DNA of 64,000 nt from Isoetes taiwanensis (lineage: Eukaryota > Streptophyta > Lycopodiopsida > Isoetales > Isoetaceae): contig JAJEKV010000014.1 of NCBI GenBank assembly GCA_021234155.1, positions 18,260,652 to 18,324,651 on the forward strand. Direction: 5' to 3'. This document shows, piece by piece, positions 10,660-22,476 of the stretch; positions within the stretch are counted from its first letter, which is position 1, and each line of letters opens with the position of its first letter. The notes beneath the pieces are model-generated. The model searched no databases, was not told the DNA's origin, and saw only the letters and a list, made by a program, of their open reading frames with translations. Position numbers and translations under genes: made by a program.

Positions 10660-11300
10660 TGTCTTTGGAGAGATGGTTTTCGAACCATGGAGCTTAGGAT
10701 GCGAGGCCTCCTCTTGTATAGGTATGATGTGTCATGCATTATCGTTGTTATAGGGGCTTCGAAGTGATGCCGGTGCCTTTTCCTGTTGTTGTCGTTATTC
10801 AGTATGTTGGTGGTTTTGCAGGATGTCTCTTGCGATAGAAGCAATAAACTTGCAAGCTTCTATGTCTTATGTTTGCATTGAAAAACATGAATCATTCTTA
10901 TGTACAATTGTGGATTTCTTCCCTTGTGTTCTTAATATTTCGTATACCACTTCTCTGTTCCAGTTGCAAGAATGATTTGTGGGGCATTTTAAGTTGTAGC
11001 AGATGTGGTCTTTGTATTTCAATTCATTTGATAAAGCATTTCCCAAGTTTGTCTATCAAAAAATATCCTGCTATTTGAACCTTCTCAATGTGGCGATGCC
11101 ATGTGCCGAAACCATGCACATTTCCTGTTAAGCTGCTCCTTGCTACTTACAGTTTCTGGCAATGCTCATTTTGTTGGCAAACATTTCTTTTGTAAAGGTG
11201 GGAAATATCCCCATATGTATTTCATGTCGTACGGGAAGCGTCTTGCAATACATGGGTGTGGGATGTATATTCCTCCATCCTTCATTTTGTATTTTTTATG
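10605..11300 (+). repeat. Unclassified coding-like repeat, copy 2
   Basis: Diverged partner of 6745-7415 in opposite orientation; see that entry for the shared peptides. It also encodes SCKNDLWGILSCSRCGL, matched by a C-R-N-N-F-W-D...C-R-R-C segment in copy 1. The pairs of cysteines could be a zinc-binding site, but this is only a guess. Confidence 0.55.
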
Positions 11301-13683
11301 ATTCAATGACCACATATGACCCATTATAAGTTCACAAAAGTGGTAAATGTTTAGTAATTTTCTCAATACTATTGTGATTTATGCATCACCAAAAGCAATG
11401 ACATATGTGGGATTTTTCAAAGTGGCCTTCAACTTGAAGGGCGCCAATAAGCTTGCAATATTTTCATTCTGTATTTGGTTGAGGTGCTTCAGGCAGTGGT
11501 TAGGACTAAGATTCTTGGCAAACCATATAACTTGGCATGTTTGAGTAGCTTGTTTCCATTTAGAGATTTAGTTCCTAATTTTTGTTCTTGTTGCCATGGT
11601 TTTTTTTCTAAATTGTAGGGCGTGGATGCTCTTTCACGCCACTTTCTTTTTTGCAGCCTGGGTTCTCTGGTTTTGCAGGGGCGACCATCGTTTCTAACAA
11701 GTTGAAACAGAGCAAGGCATCGTTTCCAAGCAGGAACAAACAGAGAAGATAAGCAGATGCGCAGAGCAGGTTGAAAGGTTTTCTTCTACTGGATCAGAAG
11801 ATGGTTCTTTCTGATTGTTTATTCTTTCTGATTGTTTTAAGAGGAACCCATAACGTTTTTTTCTGATGTTTTGGCAAATGGTGGTTGCAAAACTCGGCGG
11901 AGGTGGGCTATGACGAAGGAAGAATCGACGAGGAGAGGTATAATAGGGAGGAGTTTAAGCGGTCCAGGATCATCGCCTCACAAGGGCTGCTATCCATGTA
12001 AGATTGTTCATGTTCCAATTCAACTTGGCAGTGCTAAAACCTCTGAATATTATCCTGAAGCCTGGAGGTGCAAATGTGGAAGCAAACTATACATGACATA
12101 GCCATTCTTTCCTTCTTTTTGGCAAGGGGGGTTCACACATGTATTCCGTAGAATACATGTGCGTGGACGGAGAAGGGTTTTTCTTGAAAAAAAAGGTACG
12201 TATACCTGCGGTGTGTCCTACGTTTTGGCGCCTCGAGTGTATGCATTTCCACAGTTCTGGAAAGGTTTTCTTCGACCAGCTAAGGCGTGAGAATATGTTT
12301 TGAGGGCTGGGAATCCGAAGGTTGCTGCCAGAAATATGTTTAAGGGATTTGGTGTTTCGGAGGTAATCATTTGAGGTTTTTTTTGTCCCGTTCCCTTTGT
12401 GCCCCATAAAACTCATAAAATTCTGTATGATGGAGCGTGTATGGAAGCTAGCTTATCTTTTGGAGCTGGCATCTTTGTTGCTAATGACAACGGCAATTTT
12501 TGTTGTGTTGGCATCTGCCTAGGGAGCCCTTAACCATGATAAAGATATGGCACCGTGATTTTTCTGAGTATTCTTCCATCACTCTTGATAGCTCTTAGGC
12601 CCTTATGATACGCATTTTAAGTTCTTGCAGTCTTCTGCTTATGTTTTATTTATTTGCATCTGTATCTCAGGTAGTCACTGCCTTTACAGCTTTGGCACAT
12701 TAGCTTCAGCTTTATGTTGCAGAAATATGTCCGCTGCATGTATGGCGGTTCTTTCTGTGGCTAAAACTAGCCGTGAAGTCCAGATCCAACTTCTTCTGAA
12801 AAATAGCAGTAGGAGCTTACCTGAAAGCATAAATCATTGCTCAAAACCTGAATATTCCAGATACTAGGAGCTGTGTTCGGATTTTTGCAAGCTCTTATGC
12901 TTTATGAGCTTTAGCCAAATATCTGGAGCCTATACATATAATGATGGCTGCATGATATGATGATTCCCATGCCAGCAACATATAAACAGGTGTGTCTGAT
13001 TCATACTTTATTGACGCAAAATGTAGTGTGTTTCTTGTGATGTTAAAATTCCGATTTGAAGAAAATGGAAAATGATAGGTTCATTGTCTTTCTAAAACTA
13101 TGCAAGGCTTGAAAGTGAGATACTTCAGACCTTCTAATGCCGCAGATATACTGTGCAACTACAAAATGCTGATTTATAGAGATCTAAGCTTTGTGCTTGG
13201 AGTTTGCTCTAGGTAAGTAATTGTCACCTGATATATATTTTCCTGCAAGATGTTATTACATTGCATTTGCAATGAATCATGGGTTCTTATGCATACGGCT
13301 TGAATCCTAAAAATAGGGAATATATAGCCAGTTCAGGCTCCGGATGGCAGATCCGAATACCTACTGTTGCATTGGCATATCTGAGTGCTGCTACTGTGCT
13401 TCAGGTTCCGCTCTTTTATTATTGCACACCAATGAGTCTAAGATCTACATTCGACAACATTTTGTTATTTGTAAGGGTTTTCCCTTGCCAAATTTCTGAT
13501 TCAGTTACAGACAAGACCTAAAGGCCATTTTACGTGGTTGCATTACATGACCTCCAAGCTTGCTTTGACAGGGAGAGGCTATTTGCTTTTTGGTGGACAG
13601 AAGGTGTAGAAATGCTATTAGTTTCATTACTTTAATTCATAATGGCAATTGCTGTTTTAATGACTTCCATGTAATGTATGCAG
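11301..13683. other. Long stretch without a recognised gene
   Basis: Mostly T-rich DNA with intron-like character. One coding-like island is at 11867-12001 (see next entry). Nothing else here is recognised. Confidence 0.4.
11867..11997 (+). other. Possible orphan exon
   Basis: This frame, open from 11867, encodes a strongly charged peptide: EVGYDEGRIDEERYNREEF, then KRSRIIASQGLL. It ends at CAT|GTAAG, a good splice donor. The amino-acid composition is more like real protein than shadow sequence, but I do not know the family and saw no partner exon. Confidence 0.25.
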
Positions 13684-14145
13684 CTGGTCGAAAAACTAGA
13701 CAAGAAGGTGTCGAGGTTGGAATAATTATAAATGGGCACACAATGGTATGCATTATGTTTGGGTTGCCTTGGGTATATTGATTTAAATAAAGATGTAAAA
13801 GGCTGGAATAATAAGTTTTCTATGCTGTCATCATTTGTGATCTTTATTTAATATTGTTTTGTAGGTCCAGCGGACAAAACTGAAAGCATGCCGGGCTGAG
13901 GAGCTCTTTGAAATTATTCTTGTTGGTGGAGGTACGTAAGTCCCTCGTGTAGCTGGAGTTGGTGTGGTCCCTTTACAGTTATAGTTCCTCTGCACGATAA
14001 ATATGCTTTTCCCTTGTTTAACTAAAGAGCAGAAGAACAGCTTGAGAAGCCACACACGGAGATATTTTTAAAAGCTTCTAGGCTTGCTGGATGTGAAGCT
14101 GAAGAGTGCATTATGGTCGGAGATAACTTGAAAACAAATAACTAG
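13684..14145 (+). pseudogene. HAD-family phosphatase remnant, three exons
   Basis: Three pieces join with GT-AG introns: 13684-13745 (EGVEVGIIINGHTM), 13865-13931 (VQRTKLKACRAEELFEIILV) and 14030-14145 (EEQLEKPHTEIF, LAGCEAEECIMVGDNL). Splice phases are compatible. This is the second half of a haloacid dehalogenase-type hydrolase like N-acylneuraminate-9-phosphatase: motif II (ITNG-like, here IING), motif III Lys (EKP) and motif IV (VGDNL). The family continues T-D-I-Q-G-G; here it reads T-N-N-stop, and the TAG ends exactly at a GTAAG donor. The second motif IV Asp is thus Asn and a Gln codon appears to have become TAG. I did not find the N-terminal nucleophile Asp exon. Probably a pseudogene. 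Confidence 0.65.
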
Positions 14146-14660
14146 GTAAGAATTTTTCTATTATTGCGCATCCTTGTATGAAAACATTGACAAAGTTCCA
14201 CGGAAGGGTCTAGGCTCTATTTTGGAATAGTCTGCTAAAAACAACCCAAATAAATACATACAACAAACTTAACTTTTATGTGATGATCAATGTATTCGAC
14301 AAATTTAGGCTCTCACAATGACAGTGACCTAAAGCTATCTTCATTGAACTTACTATTTTCCTAGTATGGACTTGCATTTTGACAATTTAATGAAGGGATA
14401 AGATTGCAAAAGAATGCCTCAAATTCTATTGCCCTGATGATACCTCATTATTATCTGGTGATGATACGCTAGTGACAGGCCAAGTGCAAATTATGTGGTG
14501 ACATGGAGGGTGTTTTGTATCAAGGATGTTGGATTACTATAAGAGGAGCCCCCAGAAAGCTTCTAATTGGTTTTCCTTTGGTTTTCCCCATTACTATGAA
14601 GAGGTCCTATGGTCTCAACCTGATGCACACTGCCAAGCAATGGCACATGCAAGGAGTTGC
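14146..14660. other. Non-coding spacer
   Basis: No gene, RNA or clear repeat seen. Confidence 0.4.
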
Positions 14661-14669
14661 GACAATTAG

Positions 14670-14865
14670 AATCATGTATTCAGAATCATGTATATTGAAT
14701 TTTATAATCAGAATCATGTATATTGAATTTTATATAGTGAGATGCCCAGATGGGCATTCAGAATCATGATCAAAATCATGTATATTGAATTTTATATAGT
14801 GAGATGCCCAGATGGGCATTCATATCAGAATCATGTGTATTGAATTTTATATAGTGAGACGCCCA
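14670..14865. repeat. Short tandem array with internal palindrome
   Basis: About three and a half copies of a 55-62-bp unit starting AATCATGTATATTGAATTTT. Each full unit includes ATGCCCAGATGGGCAT, a perfect small hairpin. The last copy is slightly diverged (GACGCCCAGATG). Confidence 0.8.
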
Positions 14866-17140
14866 GATGTCTCTATGTCTACTTCTCCTACTGGTTTTGA
14901 GAAAGTATGAATCATGATTATGATGGCATTTCATATTCCCCTTGTTGAAAGGTTGAGTTGGAGCATTTAACGTCTCTCCTGAAAATAATTTGATGTACAA
15001 AAAGAAAGGGGTGCTTTTGCATTGGCTTGCACTGCGGTTGCCAGCCTTGCTTGTTCAACCTACTTCAACCAGGGCATCAACTAGCTCTTTTACATCTTCC
15101 TTCTCCCTCTGCATTCACAAGGCAGCCAATAAACATCATTCTTACAGCCTTAAATTTTGCACTATTTTGAACCCCCAACAAGACATTTCCACAACCTTAA
15201 AATTGAAAGCCCCAACAAGGCAGCTGGTAAACATAATCTCTACATCCTAAAAATTTGCATGATTTTGAAAACCCCAATAACCTTATAGCCTTTTATTGTT
15301 GGGTGAAGAGGTAAGAGAGAGTCTACAATGGCTTTAGCATTGGAAACAAAACTCGTGAAGCTTGCAAGATTTGTAGTTTGGATGTAAATGTAAGGTAGAG
15401 GGTAGGCTACATGAAAAAATACTGGACGTAAAAATAAGGTTAAGGGTAGGGTAAATTGTGCTTAAACTCGGTGTAAAGGTATGGAATCGGGTATTCTGCT
15501 TTGACAACACAGGACTGTATACATAGGGGTTTCTATGGAGGGCGAGCTGTATACATAGAGGTTTAGCTGTATATATAGGGGTTTCTCCCAACCTAATGCA
15601 CGCATGCCATATGCCCCTAACATAGAGGTGAACCCCTCGGGCTTTTTGGGGCTTTGGCGAGGCCATTGGGCCCTGGAGTTTCGTATCCTCTGGCCTCTCT
15701 TTCTGGCCTTAGGCCTTCCAGGAGAGGTTCATGCTACCTCCCCAATCTTCCCTGTTTTATTTTACAGGTTTTAGAACAGAGGAGTTCTTCAACATAGTCG
15801 TGTAAAACTCATGTTCTTACCAACACGTGACACGTTAATATCGTTTGTTTTGTATTATCGTTTATTGTGGGCCATTGATGTCATGAATATTCCATCTCTG
15901 ATTCTAAATGGAGACACCTGGTCGTTCTTGATCCCTTGATGGGGTCAAACTGCCATTTCCACCTCAACGTATAATTTTATGTAATGTTTTCCAAGTTAAT
16001 GATACTGCCCTGCTCCACCGCCTTAATAGCTTGTGCTAGCAAGCCTGCAGGAATCAATCCGGAATAAAGGAGAAAGAATACGCTCCAAGATGGAGCAGAT
16101 GGAATCGAACTATCCTGCACTGTTGCCAGTTCCACAATAATGAACGGATCAATGCATCCTCTCTGCCACATGTCTCGAAGCTAGAGGATATTGCATCATG
16201 AAGAAATCAAAGATGTTACTAGAGGTAATTGCATGGATCCTGCATCTTCCCATCACAGACTAAAAAAAAATTACTCCAAAGCTTCTTGTCGAATTCCAAA
16301 TCATATACTGAAGATCTTACTGAACATTTCTCCTCTCTCTGAAACAAATCCGCGCCCGCCCAAATAGAATCACAGCCCTTTCATAACCTTTCACAATCCA
16401 GCATGAAAGATATGGCAGATCCGGCTTTATCCTCTGAAAAAAATTTCACAGCTGAAAATGAAAAATATGCTTTCTCACAGCCACTAGATGCAGATAAAGC
16501 ACATAAAGCAAACGCATGCAAACAGCAGACCATATTCGAATCCTAAACAAGAAAGACAAGGTATAATAGGCTTTATGAAGAAGCTATCTCAACAAGCACT
16601 ATTCATATAATAGGCTTTGTGAAGAACCTATCTCAAAAAAGCACTATCCATCCTCCATCTGCTAGCCTCCTCCACCGCCATACCTTTGACTTTTCACATT
16701 AAAAAATCGTGTTGGCTAAAACCTATCTGCGAAGAACACATATTCCGGCTCCTGTTGCGCGATTTCTTCGACTAATATCCAGCTTCATCCATCTGCTTTC
16801 TTCGAAAACTTTTGAATCCATCTCCTCCCTAATTCAATGTATTAGAACTCATTTTCCACCATCAGCATTCTACTAATTTATCTACAAATATAGCTCAAAT
16901 ACCATTTACGAATCGTGTGTAAGGGTTCTTGCACACTAATGGTTACATTATCTTAAATTTAAAACTTAAACCCCCCAACAATTATACTAAGTTAATGCTA
17001 ATATAGTGGACGTTGCACACCTCCTGTTAGGTTAATATTTAACCTAACATATAATATGCATTCACACATGAACAGTTAAGGTTTAGTTAAATTAACATTT
17101 AATATAACGAAATTTATTAACAATCCCATTCACACACAAA
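14866..17140. other. Non-coding DNA with minor repeats
   Basis: Two related segments of about 70 bp start with AAGGCAGC near 15119 and 15217. Three copies of CTGTATACATAGGGGTTT-like sequence lie at 15513-15585. I see no gene. Confidence 0.45.
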
Positions 17141-17144
17141 GCTG

Positions 17145-18352
17145 TTAAGATATTTAAGAAATGCTTGGAATTATGCGCTGCTAACATATTTCAGAAATGC
17201 TAAGATATTCTAAAAACGCTTGGAATTATGTGCTGTTAAGAAATTTCAAAAATGCTTGGAATTATGCTCTAGAATGCTCCTCCATTACTTTACTGCTCCT
17301 TCCTTTAGAATTCTTGAAACAATGCCATATAAAGTGACAAATCTGCTATATAAAGTGACGAATCTGCCATATCTAACTTGTAAACAAGCTGGAATTTTAT
17401 TTTTCAAATCTCTTTATTTCCACAGATCATATTGCTTGCATGCATAGCAGCAACAGACGAAGAGCAAAATCCAAAAAGAGGGATGCCCTTCCGAATGAAA
17501 AACTGGTCAAGGAACATTATATCATTAATTCTATAATGCAACAATGACATTTCATCATATTTTTTGCATCAAACATAAACTAATTAATAAAAAGAACCTA
17601 GGGAAACAAAAAAAAGATAAAGATAAGAATTATACCCTTCTACTCATTGAAAGCTCGTGGTTACTCCAATTCCAAACTTCTCAGATATCTCGTGGTAGAT
17701 CATCACATACCTTTATTATATTGGTTGCCTCTATTTTTCTGGCGGCATCAGCAGCCTCATGGTTACCTCATGACCATGAAGTACTATAAGAGGTTTTGCC
17801 CTAAAGTATCTGATCCAGAAAAGGGCAGAATCGAAGAGACCATTGAAATCATCGTAGTCTCTTCATGAGCTAGGAAAGGGAATGATGGAGTTTGTGTCGG
17901 AACTCACAGGTTTTGTTGGCTCAATATTGAGCCAGATTTATAGAGCTATTTATGGCGATGGCACCAGATTGAACAAGTTTTTAATTCTAAGTGTATTAGA
18001 AACAACTTGTTTAAATAACATATTCAACAAAACTTGGACTTATTCAGATTTAATAGATAGCACTTCAAGGACACCATTATAAGAATATATGTACTGTTTA
18101 ATTCTTCTTGTTTGTTAAAAGTTTGTAAGTTTTAATTATATAAGTTTATCTTTAAATTAAAACTGTAATGGTTATCAAAAAATAAAATTGCTTTCCGAAG
18201 TAATTTTCACTTGTATCCATTTAGAATTGAACATTTCAAGAACATAAAATTACAACTTTTAGTGATTTCACAAATTTAAAATTTGGCAATCATCCTATTT
18301 GTAAATGTAATCTGATGGATTGAAAAGCGATTGATTTAAAAACTATTATGAG
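17145..18352 (+). repeat. Duplicated 1.2-kb segment, unit 1
   Basis: Starts ACAAAGCTGTTAAGATATTT and is repeated from 18361. It contains a smaller internal repeat, GCTTGGAATTATG, at least three times. The part 17390-17655 is absent from unit 2. A 66-codon ORF at 17882 occurs in both units; the differences I see (V/I, I/M, Y/C, D/N, T/I) all change the protein, which gives no sign of selection for it. Confidence 0.85.
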
Positions 18353-18360
18353 AATTTTGC

Positions 18361-19450
18361 ACACAAAGCTGTTAAGATATTTCAGAAATGCTTGGAATTA
18401 TGCGCTGCTAACATATTTCAGAAATGCTAAGATATTCCAAAAACGCTTGGAATTATGTGCTGTTAAAAAATTTAGAAATGCTATGCTACTAGAATGCTCC
18501 TCCATTATTTTACTGCTCCTTCCTTTAGAATTTTTGAAACAATGCTGAATTCCTAAATTCGTGCTTAAATGCCATATAAAGTGACAAATCAGCTATACAT
18601 AGTGACGAATCTGCTTACTCCAATTCCAAACTTCTCAGATATCTCGTGGTAGATCATCACATACCTTTATTATATTGGCTGCCTGCTATTTTTTTGGCGG
18701 CATCAACAGCCTCATGGTTACCATCATGACCATGAAGTACTATAAGAGGTTTTGCCCTAAAGTATCTGATCCAGAAAAGGGCAGAATCGAAGAGACCATT
18801 GAAATCATCGTGGTCTCTTCATGAGCTAGGAAAGGGAATGATGGAGTTTATTTCGGAACTCACAGGTTTTGTTGGCTCAATGTTGAGCCAGGTTTGTAGA
18901 GCTATTTATGGCAATGGCATCAGATTGAACAAGTTTTTAATTCTAAGTGTATTAGAAACAACTTGTTTAAATAACATATTCAATAAAACTTGGACTTATT
19001 CAGATTTAATAGATAGCACTTCAAGGACACCATTATAAGAATATATGTATTGTTTAATTCTTCTTGATTGTTAAAATTTTGTAAGTTTTAATTATATAAG
19101 TTTATCTTTAAATTAAAACTGTAATGGTTATCAAAAAATAAAACTGTTTTCCGAAGTAATTAATATTTGTATCCATTTAGAATTGAACATTTCGAGAACA
19201 TAAAATTACAACTTTCAGTGATTTCACAAATTTAAAATTTGGCAATGAAACACACAAATGACGTGCTAGCTATACTCGCCACCCAACCACGAGCTCAGCA
19301 CAGATACTGAATGCCCTCTGAGCTCTCCCCCGAGCCTCTTTATAGCTAGCAACCCCTCTAGGGATGCATGCAACCCCTCTAGGGATGCAGGCAATCATCC
19401 TATTTGTAAATGAAATCTGATGGATTGAAAAGCAATTGACTTAAAAACTA
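18361..19450 (+). repeat. Duplicated segment, unit 2
   Basis: Direct copy of 17145-18352 lacking its middle 260 bp and carrying a 145-bp insertion at 19247-19392. Sequence is about 95% alike by eye in matched parts, including the region TCAGATATCTCGTGGTAGAT. Confidence 0.85.
19247..19392. other. Insertion specific to unit 2
   Basis: Interrupts TTTGGCAATCATCC of the duplicated segment. Its right end carries two copies of CAACCCCTCTAGGGATGCA. It is more GC-rich than the surroundings. Type unknown. Confidence 0.5.
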
Positions 19451-19789
19451 TTATGAAAATTTCATAATTTATAAATTTTTACACTTTTAAAAATACTTTA
19501 AGAAAAGTGTTAGGTTGAAATTAATTAAACGATAAAGTTAATAATTTAATAATAGTAATTAAATAATTTATTATTGATGAGATAAAATATATTGAAATTA
19601 ATCAATGATAACTTTTTTTTTAATTAAAATATAAATGTAATCATTTAATTAATTTCAATCTAAAATTTTCTTCTTTAAATATTTTTAAAAAATAACATTT
19701 TAATCATACAGTGTTTAACATAGATAAAAATTTAGTTTTAAATGATTAAAGTGAAAATTTAGATCAGAAAGCAATTTTATACTTTAATA

Positions 19790-19930
19790 ACCATCATGCT
19801 TTTGATCTAATGATGAATTGAACAAATTATTAAAATCAATAGGAGTTAAAAATACATCTTATCACGATATCTTTGAAGTATACCTATTAGATTTGAATAA
19901 GTCCAAATTTTGTTAAATATGTCATTATTT
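19790..19930 (-). repeat. Inverted partial copy of the duplicated segment
   Basis: On the minus strand this resembles 17995-18090 and 18955-19050 (GGACTTATTCAAATCTAATA against GGACTTATTCAGATTTAATA). It is clearly more diverged than the two direct units, so it is an older copy. Confidence 0.55.
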
Positions 19931-20965
19931 CGTGAGCTTGAAATTTGTCTCCAGAATATTGGCTACCCATAACCATTCTAGACATGTTATTCCCCAAATG
20001 TTCCAGAGATGTTTTCTGATCACAACTGGAGTAGAATTTTGTGCAGGAGTTTTGAGTTCCTCAATGAGTTTCGCATTCTTAGCTTGCCTGGTTTGCTTGA
20101 ATTTCTTGAAACTATTGGTAGATAGAAATTCAGTGTTGGCGAGCTTTCTATTTTACTGCCATTGTTGGCCTAAAGGGCTCCATACCATGTGAACCCCCAA
20201 AGAAATCATGATTCCAGAGAATACAGTTGGAGGCCTGGATGCCAACAAATTATCATGAGTTTTGAGAACCTCCTTGGCCAATTTGGAATTGGAAATGATG
20301 ACATTAGGTAAGCCTCACAATCTTACTGTCATTCCTGTCACCATCCTATAAGAGCAGCCATCCCCGCAACCTCCAGCGCCACGCCAGGGTCCTGTTGATA
20401 AAATCTACTAGAGTTTTTCTTTTCAAATGTATTGATCTCCTTGACAACTAAGCAATAGATGCATTCATTTAAGTTAACAATTTCAATCTAGAGTGCAAGA
20501 ACAACACAAGGCAATTTTATTATCGAATTTGCAAGAAAAACCAAGGAGCCAAGTTGTGATCACTTATCCTTGTTTTCCTATAGCTTTCTATCACCATCAT
20601 AACCATTAGCACAAATCTTAGTCATTAATACATCAGAATACTGTAGCAGAGTTATCGAACCACTGTAGCAATTTTGAGATACTCCCTGGCTTATGAGAAA
20701 AACACAATCGTCTTCACCAGTGTGTCTTTCGATCCATTCTTCTTGTTTTTATCTTATATTTCCATCGGTTCCGGCAGAAGATTTGCAGCCAGAGATAGAA
20801 AGATATGTTCTTATCATTATCCCACAGGCATAACTGTTGGAACGGGCTTATCTTTTCGACTTCTATTATCCCACATGCACAACTGCAATTATTCGCATAC
20901 CCGTCAACCATTAGAATTTCAACAAACAATTATCTTCCCCCTTAACCATTGCTTTTCTTTAGAAC
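19931..20965. other. No recognised gene
   Basis: AT-rich DNA. An 86-codon frame at 19932-20192 has no recognisable features. Confidence 0.4.
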
Positions 20966-21748
20966 TTGTACACCCTTAGGTTAACTTCTTTTGATCAAGA
21001 CGACCATTATGATTTATACCATCTGACACAACAACATTCAACACCTGTCATTAATGTCCCATCTTCTCAGTCCACGAAAATCGAAAATTCACACTCCCAG
21101 CAAGTCAACGTACTGCATCTGTCATTCCACGGCCTTCCTCCTCAGTCAAGACGCGCCCTATATCAATATGAGCAAGTCGTCTCTGAATGCATGCTCAGAC
21201 TTCAAGATTCACAGGAGCAATTCATGAATGGCGTCAAAGATTATATGGATTCCACGGATGATGTTCACCGTAAATTCCAGGCTGCCACCACTCAAGTTCA
21301 AACTCTCGAAGACAGCCTCCAAAGTAAGCATGCTGCCTTTTTACAGATCCGTGATGCTCTCAAAGCTGATCAAGACAAGAGTGCCACGCTAGAAGACCAA
21401 CAAGTTCAATTGCAAGCCACTATTCAAGAACTTCTGGCTCAACTCAAAGATAAAGACAAAATTCTTACTGACAGCCAGGATTTGTGCACAGGGTTACATA
21501 GTGATTATACCCGTCAGCTTCATCTGGTTGCCCAAGGAGATGTCCGCATATCTGCTCTAGAAGGTCAACTAGCCGCAGTTCAGATACAAGTCACGGCTTT
21601 GCAAGATCAGCTTGCAGAAGCTCAGAAGCAAAAGCTGATTGATGACACGGAAATCGCCAGCTTCAGTTACAACTTTCTACTCAAGGGCCATCATCCTCAC
21701 AAGCCACGCACTCTCATAGGAAGACCCGAGATCAATCCCGCCTTCTAG
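20966..21748 (+). CDS. Coiled-coil ORF of unknown family
   Basis: Open for 260 codons with no ATG at its start; the first ATG in frame is near 21189. Residues from about 80 to 235 form a long heptad-rich coiled coil (QAATTQVQTLEDSLQSKHAA, LEDQQVQLQATIQELLAQLK, ISALEGQLAAVQIQVTALQD). The reading shifts into a related frame (21775-22068, YLQLALTIPRNFSTP...) and then into the zinc-ribbon end of a LINE. It may be the ORF1 or gag-like part of a mobile element joined to a LINE tail. I do not recognise a named family. Confidence 0.4.
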   Translation: MYTLRLTSFDQDDHYDLYHLTQQHSTPVINVPSSQSTKIENSHSQQVNVLHLSFHGLPPQSRRALYQYEQVVSECMLRLQDSQEQFMNGVKDYMDSTDDVHRKFQAATTQVQTLEDSLQSKHAAFLQIRDALKADQDKSATLEDQQVQLQATIQELLAQLKDKDKILTDSQDLCTGLHSDYTRQLHLVAQGDVRISALEGQLAAVQIQVTALQDQLAEAQKQKLIDDTEIASFSYNFLLKGHHPHKPRTLIGRPEINPAF

Positions 21749-22039
21749 CTGAGAAGGATAATAAAATTCATGACATGGAACATCCGCTGCAGCAGGGTAT
21801 TCAATATGCCGAAGAATCTCAGAGTCAGCATGAGACATACCTTCAGTTGGCTCTTACTATTCCCAGGAATTTCTCAACACCCACAAGCTATCTGGACTAT
21901 GTTGTCTCACACCGCCATCTCTTCCTGCTTAAGTGGTATTCTGCAAATGGCAAGATTTATGAGCCCCTCAGCACCAATGATCTCCTCACCATTTGGCCTG
22001 ACCTCTCCACTGAGGGCAGGGAATCCCCCGGCATGAGAG

Positions 22040-22476
22040 ATTATGCCAGTGCTGTCACATGCAGATAGTAGAAGATGAACACCATGCTCTACAAGAGTGT
22101 CCGGCATATGCACACATCCGAATAGCTCATGCCGATCTCAGATGCTCTGAGATAGTAATTCATCAACTGCTGGCTTCGCCAATGGTTGCACGTCTCGCGT
22201 CCTACATTCTGCAAGTCTCCACCGTTAGAGAGTCCCTCACAGCACAGGGAATTTGAGTGCCCAGATAGGGACTTTGAACGCCTAGTACAAGGGTTTTTCC
22301 TCCCACATGGGGAGTTTTTTCGTCCCAGTGGTAGAGACACATTGTATAGGGCTTCTATGGTTTTCTTTTGTGTTTGGATACTATCCGATATATTGTATGT
22401 CTATAACCGTCTCATAGGCCAGTTTGCCTCCGTGGACGTTAAAATATACTTCCTTCCTTCCTTCCTTCACTTATTG
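22040..22476 (+). pseudogene. LINE C-terminal zinc motif and 3' end with (CTTC)n tail
   Basis: Encodes C-Q-C-C then VEDEHHALQECPAYAHIRI, the same C-terminal zinc-ribbon-like motif as in the LINEs at 8435 and 43190. The 3' UTR runs through CTCATAGGCC and CCGTGGACGTTAAAATATA into CTTC repeats (22449-22470). Everything before the zinc motif is missing or replaced by the coiled-coil ORF. Confidence 0.8.

Noticed and set aside
14670-14865. CRISPR-like array
   Set aside because: Units are contiguous tandem repeats without unique spacers, in plant nuclear DNA.
17882-18082. 66-codon ORF kept in both duplicated units
   Set aside because: Differences between copies all change amino acids and no start context or homology is seen; it is probably just preserved by recent duplication.
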